In this document: positions 43,678 to 52,257 of the stretch, piece after piece
Layout: every line of letters starts with the position of its first letter
Numbering within the stretch: the stretch's first letter is position 1
Source of the DNA: an uncultured Parabacteroides sp.
GTDB taxonomy: Bacteria > Bacteroidota > Bacteroidia > Bacteroidales > Tannerellaceae
Length of the DNA: 64,000 nt
Assembly: GCA_944325345.1 (NCBI GenBank)
Contig: CALUZV010000015.1
Location: 1-64,000, forward strand
Direction: 5' to 3'
Notes under the pieces: model-generated
Seen by the model: only the letters and a program-made list of their open reading frames with translations
Databases searched by the model: none
What the model was told of the DNA's origin: nothing
Program-made: the position numbers and the translations under genes

Positions 43678-44424
43678 TTACATATTCATACCGCCATCTA
43701 CCTGGATAACCTGGCCGGAAACATAGGCAGAAAGGTCGGATGCGAGGAAGAGGGCGATGTTCGCCACGTCTTCCGGCGTACCGCCACGGCGCAGAGGTAT
43801 CTTCTTGCACCATTCTTCGCGGACGTTCTCGGGCAGAGCAGCTGTCATGTCCGTGATAATGAAGCCCGGGGCAATCGCGTTAGCACGGATGCCGCGCGAA
43901 CCCAGTTCCTGGGCGATAGACTTGGCGAGGGCAATCATACCTGCCTTGGAAGAGGCATAGTTGCACTGTCCGGCGTTGCCGTGAACACCAACCACAGACG
44001 CCATGTTGATGATGCTGCCGGAACGTTGCTTCATCATGATAGGCGAGCAAGCGTGGATGAAGTTGAAAGCCGACTTGAGGTTCACGTTCAGGACGGCGTC
44101 CCACTGGCTTTCGCTCATACGCATCATCAAGCCGTCTTTCGTGATGCCGGCATTGTTTACCAGGATGTCGATACGGCCGAAATCCTTCACGATTTCAGCG
44201 ACGACGTTGTGTGTTTCCTCGAAATTCGCAGCATTCGAGGCATAACCCTTGGCTTTCACGCCCAGCGTTTCCAATTCAGCTTGGGTAGCCAGACCGTTTT
44301 CGTCGATTTTCAAATCGGTAAAAGCGATGTTAGCCCCTTCGGACGCCAATTTCAAAGCCACAGCCTTGCCAATACCACGGGCAGCGCCCGTTACGATGGC
44401 CACTTTACCTTCTAATAACTTCAT
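43678..44424 (-). CDS. fabG: 3-oxoacyl-ACP reductase FabG
   Basis: A 248-residue short-chain dehydrogenase reducing 3-ketoacyl-ACP with NADPH in fatty-acid elongation. The cofactor loop is TGAARGIG (12-19), NNAG is at 90-93 and the catalytic Ser143, Tyr156 and Lys160 lie in MASVVG and YASSK. The gene follows a FabH-like condensing enzyme and a TetR regulator, so these three probably make one controlled unit. Confidence 0.95.
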   Translation of the reverse strand: MKLLEGKVAIVTGAARGIGKAVALKLASEGANIAFTDLKIDENGLATQAELETLGVKAKGYASNAANFEETHNVVAEIVKDFGRIDILVNNAGITKDGLMMRMSESQWDAVLNVNLKSAFNFIHACSPIMMKQRSGSIINMASVVGVHGNAGQCNYASSKAGMIALAKSIAQELGSRGIRANAIAPGFIITDMTAALPENVREEWCKKIPLRRGGTPEDVANIALFLASDLSAYVSGQVIQVDGGMNM

Positions 44425-44443
44425 ATCATTTAATTTTTTAAGA

Positions 44444-45388
44444 TTAATACCTAATCAGACACGCGCCGGTAGAATAACCGCCGCCGAAGACCGTCAGCGC
44501 GATCAAATCCCCCTTCTGGAAACGCTCGATGTTCTGCGCATAGACCAGGGCAGAGCTGACGGAGCCGGTGTTCCCCAGTTCCTCGATATTGTGGAGGAAC
44601 TTCTCCTCGGGAAGGTCCAGATGCTTGGCGATATTGGAGAGAATACGCATATTCGCCTGGTGGCCGATGAAATAACTCAGGTCTTTCAGCTCAAGACCAT
44701 TCTTTTCCAAGAGATACAGCACATTTTTTGGCATATACGTGCAGGCCTGCATGAAGACATCGCGTCCTTCGGGCATCATGATGCCACCGTCGTAAGGACG
44801 AAGGTGGACGGCAATCGGAGCCTTCGGCAAATGGCCCAGCCCCTGCGTGAAAACCTCCAGAACCTCAGCATCCGACTCGGCGACACGCTCCTTGGAAAGG
44901 AAAAAGGCAGCTGCGGCATCACCCCAGAGGTGGCCAGCCTTCGGATCCGTCTCGTGCGAGTAAGCCGAGTTCTTGTCGGCCGAAAGAATCAGTGCTTTCG
45001 AGGCTTTGCCCATCGCAAAATAGCCCTCGACTACTTCCAAGGCGTTCAAGAACGAAGAACAGGCCGAAGAAAGGTAGAGCGCTTTGGCTTCCGTGATATT
45101 AAAATCGTGTTGCGCTTGGTGGGCTGCTGTTGCTACTGTATCATAAGGGGAATAAGAAGCCGAAATGATCAAATCGACTTCAGAAATGTCGTAAGGTAAA
45201 CGAGGAAGGGCGTTGCGGACTGCATCCATACTCATCGTGTTGATATTCTCCTCCTCTTTTGCTTTCGAACGGGTACGGATACCGGTGCGCTGTTCAATCC
45301 ATTCGCTGGTCAGTCCGTTCAACTCTAAAAAATGTTGGTTATCGACCCGCTCTTCGGGTACATAGTAACCTGTCGCATTTATAAACAT
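44444..45388 (-). CDS. 3-oxoacyl-ACP synthase III (FabH-type)
   Basis: A 314-residue thiolase-fold condensing enzyme. The triad is Cys110 (SSACSSF), His243 (GHQANMRI) and Asn273 (LGNTGSVSS). It joins an acyl-CoA primer to malonyl-ACP to start fatty-acid synthesis; the GGGYSTGACL end is typical. Bacteroidetes often have several copies, including ones for branched primers, and this one with its own TetR may not be the housekeeping FabH. Confidence 0.9.
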   Translation of the reverse strand: MFINATGYYVPEERVDNQHFLELNGLTSEWIEQRTGIRTRSKAKEEENINTMSMDAVRNALPRLPYDISEVDLIISASYSPYDTVATAAHQAQHDFNITEAKALYLSSACSSFLNALEVVEGYFAMGKASKALILSADKNSAYSHETDPKAGHLWGDAAAAFFLSKERVAESDAEVLEVFTQGLGHLPKAPIAVHLRPYDGGIMMPEGRDVFMQACTYMPKNVLYLLEKNGLELKDLSYFIGHQANMRILSNIAKHLDLPEEKFLHNIEELGNTGSVSSALVYAQNIERFQKGDLIALTVFGGGYSTGACLIRY

Positions 45389-45406
45389 TACTCGTATTAT
45401 CTATAT

Positions 45407-45994
45407 CTACTTTATCTTGATTCCGTTAAATATTAAATTGATGACGTTGTCCCGGCGCTTGATTCGGTCGGTGATGCTTGCGCCCATCACGCCTCGGATG
45501 TAGGGGACTTCCAGACCTTTCAAAGCATGATGCAAGACCATAGCCGTGATGTCCGTATCGGGAACAGAAAAGATGCCGTCGCGCACGCCTTCGTCCAAGA
45601 TACTCTTCAGCATCTCCACTTCTTGCAAATCGAACTCCTTGCGGACTTTCTCGACGCGCCAAATATCCCGGAAGAAGACGGCGCGCAGTGTCCCATTGCG
45701 GAAAACGACAGCTTTGATGGCATCCAAACGCGTATAGATAAATGTTATCAACTTCTCATCGGCTGGTAATTCCTTATTGACGACATCCATCAGTACTTTA
45801 TGGAGCTGAGCCATCTCAGACTCTACTACGGCCAGGAATATTTCATTCTTGCTCTTGAAATAAGTATATAAGGTACGCCGTCCTTTGCCCGAAGCTTGTG
45901 CAATATCATTCATCGTCGTATCGTCCACCCCTTTACGGGCAAACAATTGCCTCGCTACGTCCACCAGCATGTCTCGCGTTCTTGATACTGTCAT
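45407..45994 (-). CDS. TetR-family regulator of the fabH-fabG unit
   Basis: A 195-residue regulator with an N-terminal helix-turn-helix (ARQLFARKGVDDTTMNDIAQASGKGRRTLYTYFKSKNEIF in part; TMNDIAQASGKGRRTLYTYF) and a C-terminal ligand-binding region. It is first in the operon with fabH and fabG, 18 bases upstream of the next gene, and probably represses its own promoter. The ligand may be an acyl-CoA, as for FadR/FasR-like TetR proteins; this is inference. Confidence 0.88.
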   Translation of the reverse strand: MTVSRTRDMLVDVARQLFARKGVDDTTMNDIAQASGKGRRTLYTYFKSKNEIFLAVVESEMAQLHKVLMDVVNKELPADEKLITFIYTRLDAIKAVVFRNGTLRAVFFRDIWRVEKVRKEFDLQEVEMLKSILDEGVRDGIFSVPDTDITAMVLHHALKGLEVPYIRGVMGASITDRIKRRDNVINLIFNGIKIK

Positions 45995-46026
45995 CCGTTT
46001 TATTGCACATTAATCAATTTAGGGTG

Positions 46027-46034
46027 CAAAGGTA
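46027..46034 (-). promoter_or_regulatory. Promoter of tetR-fabH-fabG
   Basis: TACCTTTGCACCC on the minus strand, about 33 bases before the tetR ATG. No clear -33 TTG. Confidence 0.6.
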
Positions 46035-46076
46035 AGAAAAAAATCAGGATGCCATAGGAAATCAAGGATTTTTAAA

Positions 46077-46114
46077 ATATAAAAAGACCTACACGTCGTA
46101 AAACGTATAGGTCT
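46077..46114 (-). terminator. Terminator of the tRNA operon
   Basis: On the minus strand AGACCTA (46114-46108) pairs with TAGGTCT (46091-46085), then TTTTTATATTTT follows. Confidence 0.8.
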
Positions 46115-46143
46115 CTAAAATTTAATCAGTTACAAGAAAAGGG

Positions 46144-46227
46144 TGCGCGGAATGAGATTCGAACTCACACGCCGAAACCGGCACTACCCCCTCAAAGTAG
46201 CGTGTCTACCAATTTCACCATCCGCGC
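46144..46227 (-). tRNA. tRNA-Leu (GAG)
   Basis: An 84-base class II tRNA with acceptor GCGCGGA/TCCGCGC, D-arm ATTGGTAGACACGC, anticodon loop TTGAGGG (anticodon GAG) and T-loop GTTCGAATC. CCA is not encoded. Last of a four-tRNA operon. Confidence 0.95.
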
Positions 46228-46245
46228 TTTTGCATTTAAATGGTG

Positions 46246-46329
46246 TGCCCAGAACAGGACTCGAACCTGCACGACCGCAAAGCCACTCGCACCTGAAACG
46301 AGCGCGTCTACCAATTCCGCCACCTGGGC
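46246..46329 (-). tRNA. tRNA-Leu (CAG)
   Basis: An 84-base class II tRNA with acceptor GCCCAGG/TCTGGGC, anticodon loop TTCAGGT (anticodon CAG) and T-loop GTTCGAGTC. CCA is not encoded at the end; CACCA follows the discriminator A. Confidence 0.95.
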
Positions 46330-46367
46330 ATTCACCACATAATCATCAACCACCGCTTGTCGTTGAG

Positions 46368-46440
<73 letters not shown>

Positions 46441-46450
46441 ATTTTAATTG

Positions 46451-46525
46451 TCGGGGTACCAAGATTCGAACTTGGGACCCCCTGCTCCCAAAGCAGGTGC
46501 GCTAACCGGACTGCGCTACACCCCG
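46451..46525 (-). tRNA. tRNA-Pro (TGG)
   Basis: A 75-base tRNA with acceptor CGGGGTG/TACCCCG, anticodon loop TTTGGGA (anticodon TGG). First gene of the operon. No encoded CCA. Confidence 0.96.
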
Positions 46526-46563
46526 TCTGTGCTCTTGAGTACCTTTATCTCTCAATTGCGGTG

Positions 46564-46594
46564 CAAAGGTAGGCATTATTTCCGAACGTGCAAA
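46564..46594 (-). promoter_or_regulatory. Promoter of the four-tRNA operon
   Basis: TTTG (46594-46591), 19-base spacer, TACCTTTG (46571-46564): a full-consensus promoter about 39 bases before tRNA-Pro. Confidence 0.8.
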
Positions 46595-46662
46595 CATTCC
46601 GGCAAGTTTTTTCTGCTATTTTTTCATCTTTTCTTTTCATACGCTGCAAATGAAGGGTTTAT

Positions 46663-46700
46663 AAAAGAAAGAAAGCGCACCGAGATCACCTCGGCACGCT
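46663..46700 (-). terminator. Terminator of the rpmB-rpmG-DUF4295 operon
   Basis: On the minus strand AGCGTGCCGAG pairs with CTCGGTGCGCT (46700-46674), followed by TTCTTTCTTTT. Confidence 0.85.
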
Positions 46701-46730
46701 CTCGAGATTTATGCGTATGTCAGAAATTAT

Positions 46731-46883
46731 TTATTTTGCGAAATAATCTTTCACAGCTTCGTTTGGAACCATTTCCTCTTGGAAGATGTAAGCTCCAGTC
46801 TTCGGAGACTTCACCATCTTGATTACTTTCGAGAAAGTACGTCCATCGCCTTTTTTAAATGTTGCAACTGCTTTCTTTGCCAT
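46731..46883 (-). CDS. DUF4295 small basic protein
   Basis: A 50-residue protein, MAKKAVATFKKGDGRTFSK at its start and VPNEAVKDYFAK at its end. It is the Bacteroidetes DUF4295 family, always found behind rpmB and rpmG, and very likely a small ribosome-associated protein. Rich in Lys, no Cys. It begins 14 bases after the rpmG stop. Confidence 0.9.
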   Translation of the reverse strand: MAKKAVATFKKGDGRTFSKVIKMVKSPKTGAYIFQEEMVPNEAVKDYFAK

Positions 46884-46897
46884 TGTTTAATCTCCTA

Positions 46898-47086
46898 TTA
46901 TTTAATTTCTTTATGTAAAGTCATCTTCTTCAGGATCGGATTGTATTTCATCAATTCCAAACGCTGAGTCGTATTCTTTCTATTCTTCGTAGTGATATAA
47001 CGGGATGTTCCCGGCATACCGCTGTCCTTATGTTCGGTGCATTCCAAAATAACCTGAACTCTGTTACCTTTTGCTTTCTTTGCCAT
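46898..47086 (-). CDS. rpmG: 50S ribosomal protein L33
   Basis: A 62-residue L33 with [12 protein letters not shown] and [23 protein letters not shown]. It has one Cys only, so it is the zinc-free form without the four-Cys ribbon. Second in the operon with rpmB. Confidence 0.96.
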   Translation of the reverse strand: MAKKAKGNRVQVILECTEHKDSGMPGTSRYITTKNRKNTTQRLELMKYNPILKKMTLHKEIK

Positions 47087-47107
47087 CGTTTCAGTCCTCC
47101 AACATCA

Positions 47108-47347
47108 TTAAGCGTTTAAATAACCTTTTTCTGCTGCCTTTCTGATAGCGGCATCCAAACCTAATTTATTAATTGTACGCAAACCTGCTGCTGAAATCTT
47201 CAGGCTCACCCAACAATCTTGTTCTACCCAATAGAACTTTTTCGTAAAGAGATTGACATTGAACTTACGCTTCGTTCTTCTCTTAGAATGCGAAACGTTG
47301 TTGCCAACCATTGCTTTCTTTCCGGTAATTTGACAAATCTTAGACAT
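47108..47347 (-). CDS. rpmB: 50S ribosomal protein L28
   Basis: A 79-residue L28: [21 protein letters not shown] at the start (quoted as [18 protein letters not shown]), then the basic [14 protein letters not shown] and the C-terminal [17 protein letters not shown]. First gene of the operon. Confidence 0.97.
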   Translation of the reverse strand: MSKICQITGKKAMVGNNVSHSKRRTKRKFNVNLFTKKFYWVEQDCWVSLKISAAGLRTINKLGLDAAIRKAAEKGYLNA

Positions 47348-47468
47348 CTCTATCTTTCTTTTTATTACATGTAATGACTCAAAATACTGTTGTTTCGCGC
47401 CTTCTGAACTAGCATCACGAACAGAATCGGAAACGATAAGGGCTGTCTTCCCAACCGCTTACGGGGCG

Positions 47469-47500
47469 CAAAGATAGGTATTTTATTTATTCTGCCAAAA
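47469..47500 (-). promoter_or_regulatory. Promoter of the rpmB operon
   Basis: TTTTG (47500-47496), 19-base spacer, TATCTTTG (47476-47469), consensus, giving a leader of about 115 bases before rpmB. Confidence 0.75.
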
Positions 47501-47515
47501 CAAACTGAAAACTTT

Positions 47516-47546
47516 TTTGCACATCCGCCGAGATTCCGTAAGTTTG
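47516..47546 (+). promoter_or_regulatory. Promoter of the PHP phosphatase gene
   Basis: TTTG at 47516-47519, 19-base spacer, TAAGTTTG at 47539-47546; the start codon is 29 bases on. It is back to back with the rpmB promoter. Confidence 0.75.
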
Positions 47547-47574
47547 CATCTGCAAAATTATAATTTTCTCCGTT

Positions 47575-48432
47575 ATGCAACTTAGCAATTACCATAGTCA
47601 TTGCAACTTCTGCGACGGCCGCAGCTATCCCGAAGATTTCGTGCGCTTTGCCGTCGCCCGTGGCTTCCGAGCCTACGGCTTCTCGTCGCACTCGCCGCTC
47701 CCGTTCGAGACGTTCTGGAACATGTCGCGCGACGATATGGACGAGTACCTCGCCGAAATCGCCCGCCTCAAGGCTAAATATGAGGGGCAAATCGAGCTGT
47801 ACGTCGGCCTCGAGGTCGATTTCCTCGACCGCACCTACAACGCTTCTATCCCCTATTTCAGGAATTTACCCCTCGACTACCGCATCGGTTCCATCCACTT
47901 CCTCCCTCTCAGCCCCGTGCTCGAGGAGCGGAACATGGCCTGCATCGACGGGGCCTACTCCGAGTTCGCCCGCACCGTCGATGCCTTTTTCGAGGGCGAC
48001 ATCCGCCGCATGGTGCGCCGCTACTTCGAGGCCGAGATGGAAATGGTCGAGGCCGGCGGCATCGACATCGTGGGCCATATCGACAAGATCTACATGAACG
48101 GCCAGCGCTACCCGGGCTTCTCGCTCGACGCCGAGTGGTATCGCCGCCCCCTCTTGGATTTGCTCGACTTCGTCCGGGAACGCGGCCTCATGGTCGAGGT
48201 CAATACCAAAAACCTCGTCAAGAAGGGCGAGACCTACCCGCACCGGCAGTTCCTCGGCGAACTCCGCTCGCGACGCATCCCGGTCATGGTCAATTCCGAC
48301 TGCCACTACCCCGACCTCGTGAACGACGGCCGCGCCGAGGGTTTCCGCCTCCTCGAACAGGCCGGTTTCGACGCCACGATGGAGTTGGTCGGGGGAAAAT
48401 GGACGGAAATCGGACTCCGACGCGAGAAATGA
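47575..48432 (+). CDS. PHP-domain histidinol-phosphatase-type enzyme
   Basis: A 285-residue PHP phosphoesterase. Metal ligands are visible as YHSHCNFCDGR (H7, H9), GFSSHSPLPF, GLEVDFLD, IGSIHFLP, VGHIDKI and NSDCHYP. The HisK-type histidinol-phosphatases have this order, dephosphorylating histidinol phosphate in histidine synthesis; other sugar phosphates are possible since no his genes are nearby. The gene is much richer in G+C at third codon positions than gapA or malic enzyme. A 41-base repeat array begins right after the stop. Confidence 0.85.
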   Translation: MQLSNYHSHCNFCDGRSYPEDFVRFAVARGFRAYGFSSHSPLPFETFWNMSRDDMDEYLAEIARLKAKYEGQIELYVGLEVDFLDRTYNASIPYFRNLPLDYRIGSIHFLPLSPVLEERNMACIDGAYSEFARTVDAFFEGDIRRMVRRYFEAEMEMVEAGGIDIVGHIDKIYMNGQRYPGFSLDAEWYRRPLLDLLDFVRERGLMVEVNTKNLVKKGETYPHRQFLGELRSRRIPVMVNSDCHYPDLVNDGRAEGFRLLEQAGFDATMELVGGKWTEIGLRREK

Positions 48433-48457
48433 TGCCGGCGACGGCCGGAAACCGTTT

Positions 48458-48760
48458 CCTTTCGCCCGACAAGTTGCCGGAGACACCCGTCCCCAGCTTC
48501 CTTTCGCTCGACGAGTAACTAGAGACACCCGTCTCTTGTTAAAAAACGTTTGACAAGTTTAAAGAGACGCCGTCCCTTGTTATAAAACTTTCGATTTGTT
48601 AAAAGCGACGCCGTCTCTAGCTACTCGTCGAGCGAAAGGACGCCAGCGACGCCGTCTCTAGCTACTTTTCGAGCGAAAGGACGCTCGCGACGCCGTCTCT
48701 AGCTACTCGTCGAGCGAAAGGATGCCAGCGACGCCGTCCCTAGCGTCCTTTCGGCCGACG
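48458..48760. repeat. 41-42 base tandem array after the PHP gene
   Basis: GACACCCGTC or GACGCCGTC starts at 48482, 48524, 48566, 48607, 48648, 48689 and 48730: 42, 42, then 41 four times. The other half-unit is CTCGTCGAGCGAAAGG or, in the first copies, its inverse (CCTTTCGCTCGACGAG). Degenerate outer copies extend to about 48800. The gap 48433-48828 contains nothing else. Confidence 0.93.
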
Positions 48761-48828
48761 AGAAACCCGGACCGCCTGTTTCCGGCGTCCTTTCACCTGA
48801 CATGAATCTATTTTAATAAGGTAATATA

Positions 48829-50250
48829 ATGAATAAACACATCATCCTACTCTCCGGCCTGCTGTCTGCCTTCGCGACGCACGCCGAAATCAAATTGCCC
48901 GACCTGATCAGCGACAATATGGTCGTACAACAAGAGGCCGACGCCTGTCTCTGGGGCGAGGCCAAAGCGGGCAGCACGGTCAGCATCCGTCCTTCGTGGA
49001 CGACGCAAGTTTTTACCACAAAAGCCGGCAGCGACGGCCGCTGGACGACGACTGTCGCCACGCCTTCGGCCAGTTTCACGCCCTACACGCTGACGATAGC
49101 CGACGACGATGGGGAACGGACGCTCCACAACGTGTTGGTGGGCGAGGTCTGGTTCTGCTCCGGACAGTCGAATATGGAAATGCCGCTGAACGGCTTCTGG
49201 AATTGTCCCATCGACGACGCGAACAACCTCATTGCCGACGCGCCCAACCATCCCGCCATCCGCATGGCGACGATTGAGCGCCGGGGCGCCACGACTCCGC
49301 AGGAATATGCCCGGGGACAGTGGAAACTGCCGACGCCCGATAACGCGCAGTGGTTTAGCGCGACGGCCTACCACTACGCCCTCGCGCTCCAGCGTACCCT
49401 GCAGGTTCCCGTGGGGATAATCAGTTGCGCCTGGGGCGGCTCGCGCGTGGAAGGCTGGCTCCCGAAGGAAATCCTCGAGACCTACCCCGACGAAGACCTG
49501 AGCAAGGCCGGGAGCAAGGAAGGGACCGAGTACCTCCAGCCGATGATTATGTACAACGGACTGCTCTACCCCTCGCACCGCTACACCATCCGCGGATTCG
49601 CCTGGTATCAGGGCTGTAGCAACGTCGGGCACGCAGATACGTATGCCGAACGGCTGGCGACGATGGTCGAGCACTGGCGGAAGCTCTGGAACAACCCCGA
49701 CCTGCCTTTCTATTTCGTGGAAATCGCGCCCTTTGCATACGACGGGGATGCCAACGGCGTGAACGGCGCTCTCCTCCGCGAGGCCCAGTTCGATGCCCAG
49801 GCGTTGATACCGAACAGCGCGATGATTTGCACCAACGACCTCGTGAAGCCCTACGAAGCACCGCAGATTCACCCCGCCAACAAGCGGCAGGTGGGCGAAC
49901 GCCTCGCGTACCAGGCCCTCAACAAGACGTATGGTTATAAAGCTATCGTGGCCGACTCGCCGTCCTACGAAAGTATGGAGGTGAAGGGCGATACCATCGA
50001 AGTTTCCTTCCGGAATGCCCGCGAAGGCTTCAGTCCCTGGACGGACATCGTGGGATTCGAGGTGGCCGGCGCCGATGGGACGTTCTATCCCGCCGAAGCC
50101 TGGCTCGATACAGGACGGATGCGCGTCTGCGTCCGCTCGGAGAAGGTCAGTTCGCCCGTGGCCGTGCGCTACGGCTTCCGGAATTTCCTGCCGGGCAACC
50201 TGAAAAACCATCGGGGGTTGCCGCTCATTCCTTTCCGCAGCGATAGATAA
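48829..50250 (+). CDS. Sialate O-acetylesterase (SGNH hydrolase)
   Basis: A 473-residue exported esterase with a signal peptide ending near THAE. The SGNH block is WFCSGQSNMEMPL with nucleophile Ser114, then GIISCAWGGSRVEGW, WYQGCSN and the His-containing QIHPANKRQVGERLA. Such enzymes remove O-acetyl groups from sialic acid or other sugars, exposing glycans. No other sialidase genes lie nearby. The gene shares the high G+C of its upstream neighbour. Confidence 0.9.
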   Translation: MNKHIILLSGLLSAFATHAEIKLPDLISDNMVVQQEADACLWGEAKAGSTVSIRPSWTTQVFTTKAGSDGRWTTTVATPSASFTPYTLTIADDDGERTLHNVLVGEVWFCSGQSNMEMPLNGFWNCPIDDANNLIADAPNHPAIRMATIERRGATTPQEYARGQWKLPTPDNAQWFSATAYHYALALQRTLQVPVGIISCAWGGSRVEGWLPKEILETYPDEDLSKAGSKEGTEYLQPMIMYNGLLYPSHRYTIRGFAWYQGCSNVGHADTYAERLATMVEHWRKLWNNPDLPFYFVEIAPFAYDGDANGVNGALLREAQFDAQALIPNSAMICTNDLVKPYEAPQIHPANKRQVGERLAYQALNKTYGYKAIVADSPSYESMEVKGDTIEVSFRNAREGFSPWTDIVGFEVAGADGTFYPAEAWLDTGRMRVCVRSEKVSSPVAVRYGFRNFLPGNLKNHRGLPLIPFRSDR

Positions 50251-50257
50251 AAAATAA

Positions 50258-50357
50258 GGCACGGATTACGCGGATTTCACGGTTTCCTATACTATATATT
50301 TGGACTATATATTATATAATGTATAGGGAAAACCGTGAAATCCGTGAAATCCGTGCC
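50258..50357. repeat. Long hairpin with 9-base iteron arms and an A/T core
   Basis: Arms 50258-50292 and 50321-50357 pair almost fully (35 of 37). The arms are made of 9-base units of the type CGGATTTCA (inverse TGAAATCCG), and the centre, ACTATATATTTGGACTATAT and on, is nearly all A/T. It lies between the convergent stops of the esterase and tyrA, so it may serve as a two-way terminator. Confidence 0.85.
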
Positions 50358-50372
50358 TTTCTTCTGTTTGCT

Positions 50373-51146
50373 TTACTCGATATTCTTCCGGATTTTCGTC
50401 AGATAGGCGCGGATGCCCTCCGTGTCGTGCCGGCGGATGACGTCGAGCAGCGTGGCGAGTTCGTCCTGGATGCGCTCAATCTGTTTCGGCGTGCGCGGGT
50501 TGAAGAGGATTTCCGTCAGGAGGTAATCGTCTTCCGAGAGCAGGCCCCGGGCGATTTTCATGTGCCGCTTGAAGGTCGTCCCCGGCGCGTCCTGATGCTT
50601 CATCGTGGCGGCGAAGACCATCGTCGAGGCGAAGGGGATGCCGAGGGAATAGGCCACCACCTTGTCGTGTTCCTCGAACGTGTATTCGCAGATGTGCAAG
50701 CCCAGCTTCCCGTACAAATCCTTGAAAAAGATTTTGCCCAGGTAGTCGCCTTCCGAGATGATGATGGTGTTTTCCTTGTCCAGCTGGCCGAGGTTGGCAA
50801 ACGTCGGACCGAACATCGGGTGCGTCGAGACGTAGCGGAAACCGCTGGCGTCGTAATACTCCTTCAGGTTGGTCTTGACCGAGGCGATGTCGGAAATGAT
50901 GCAAGTCTCAGGCAGATACGGGATGACGGCGTTGAAGGCGTCGAGCGTATGGCTCAGCGTTACGCAGTTGATAACCAGTTCCGGGGCAAAAGCCTTGACC
51001 TCTTCCACGTCCTGCATCCGGACGGCGTTGTAGATGAAACGCATCCGCTTCGGATCTTGTTCGAGCACCGCGACCTCGTGGTCGAAACTCAAGAGGTCGG
51101 TGAAAAACGAGCCCATCTTTCCGGCTCCGAGAATCAATATTTTCAT
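50373..51146 (-). CDS. tyrA: Prephenate dehydrogenase
   Basis: A 257-residue NAD-dependent enzyme making 4-hydroxyphenylpyruvate for tyrosine. The Rossmann motif ILGAGKMGSFF opens the protein, SDIASVKTN and HPMFGPTFANLG are the prephenate-site segments. A frame from 51167 adds seven residues; ATG 51146 fits the family and lies three bases after the upstream stop. Last gene of the pheA operon. Confidence 0.93.
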   Translation of the reverse strand: MKILILGAGKMGSFFTDLLSFDHEVAVLEQDPKRMRFIYNAVRMQDVEEVKAFAPELVINCVTLSHTLDAFNAVIPYLPETCIISDIASVKTNLKEYYDASGFRYVSTHPMFGPTFANLGQLDKENTIIISEGDYLGKIFFKDLYGKLGLHICEYTFEEHDKVVAYSLGIPFASTMVFAATMKHQDAPGTTFKRHMKIARGLLSEDDYLLTEILFNPRTPKQIERIQDELATLLDVIRRHDTEGIRAYLTKIRKNIE

Positions 51147-51148
51147 TT

Positions 51149-52231
51149 TTATTCTTCTTTCTCGCAATCATTCATAATAATCATCTGCTGGCGCACAGAC
51201 TCTTCGTGGATTTCGCGGAGGATGCTTTTGACAAACTCCGGACTCAAATCCATCTGCTTGCCCATGCTCGAGCGGTTCTCCAGAATCTCGTTGTAGCGCG
51301 GAGACTGGAGGATAGGCATGCTGTGCTCCTTCTTGTACGTACCAATCTCGCGGGAGATGCGCATACGTTTAGCCAAGAGCTCGAGCAGCTGCTCGTCGAT
51401 GCCGTCGATCTGCCGGCGCAAGGCCGTAAGGTTCTCCGTCGTCTGGTTCGATTCGCGGATAACCAGCACGTTGAGGACGTAATCCAGCACGTCGGGCGTG
51501 ATTTGCTGTTTGGCATCGCTCAGGGCGTTGTCCGGATTGCAGTGCGATTCAATCATCAAGCCGTCGAAGCTCAAGTCCATCGCCTGCTGGCTGAGCGGAG
51601 CCACCAACTCGCGCGTTCCTCCCATGTGGCTGGGGTCGCAGAAGATAGGCAAGCTCGGCATCCGGCGACGCAACTCGATGGGGATGTGCCAGAGCGGCAA
51701 GTTACGGTAAATCTTCTTGTCATACGAGCTGAAACCGCGATGGATAGCAGCCAAGCGGCGCAGTCCGGCTCCGTAGAGACGTTCGAAGGCGCCAATCCAC
51801 AACTCGAGGTCGGGGTTCACCGGATTCTTCACCAAGACGGGGATATCGACACCCTTCAGCGCATCGGCGATTTCCTGCACGGCAAAGGGATTCACCGTCG
51901 TACGTGCACCAATCCAGAGCATATCCACGCCCGCCTTCAGCGCCTCGAAGACATGGTCTTTCGTCGCTACCTCGGTCATCACATACATGCCGGTCTCTTC
52001 CTTGACCTTCTTCAGCCATGCGAGACCCGGAACGCCGATTCCCTCGAAGCCGCCCGGCTTGGTACGCGGTTTCCAAATTCCCGCACGGAAAATCTTGATT
52101 CCCTTCGAGGCAAGCCCACGGGCGGTTTCCAAAACTTGTTCTTCTGACTCTGCGCTGCACGGGCCGGCAATCACGATAGGACGCTGCGCATCGACGCCCG
52201 GCAACAGGATGGATTCTAATTTCATTTCCAT
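51149..52231 (-). CDS. Bifunctional DAHP synthase / chorismate mutase
   Basis: A 360-residue fusion. Residues 1 to about 260 are a DAHP synthase of the AroG(beta)/AroA-Q type (IAGPCSAESEEQVL, FRAGIWKPRTKPGGFEG, IGARTTVNPFAVQEIA, CDPSHMGGTREL) condensing PEP with erythrose-4-phosphate. Residues about 270-350 are an AroQ chorismate mutase (LTALRRQIDGIDEQLLELLAKRMRISREIG in part; RRQIDGIDEQLLELLAKRM). So the first shikimate step and the branch step to prephenate sit in one chain. Confidence 0.95.
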   Translation of the reverse strand: MEMKLESILLPGVDAQRPIVIAGPCSAESEEQVLETARGLASKGIKIFRAGIWKPRTKPGGFEGIGVPGLAWLKKVKEETGMYVMTEVATKDHVFEALKAGVDMLWIGARTTVNPFAVQEIADALKGVDIPVLVKNPVNPDLELWIGAFERLYGAGLRRLAAIHRGFSSYDKKIYRNLPLWHIPIELRRRMPSLPIFCDPSHMGGTRELVAPLSQQAMDLSFDGLMIESHCNPDNALSDAKQQITPDVLDYVLNVLVIRESNQTTENLTALRRQIDGIDEQLLELLAKRMRISREIGTYKKEHSMPILQSPRYNEILENRSSMGKQMDLSPEFVKSILREIHEESVRQQMIIMNDCEKEE

Positions 52232-52257
52232 GATAATATATGTTTAAATCATTGTTT

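Noticed and set aside
43126-44415. 429-codon plus-strand open frame
   Set aside because: Spans parts of rluA and fabG in antisense, including a terminator; no family features.
48847-50262. 471-codon minus-strand open frame
   Set aside because: Antisense to the sialate esterase, whose SGNH motifs are plain. Arg/Gly/Val-rich shadow composition.
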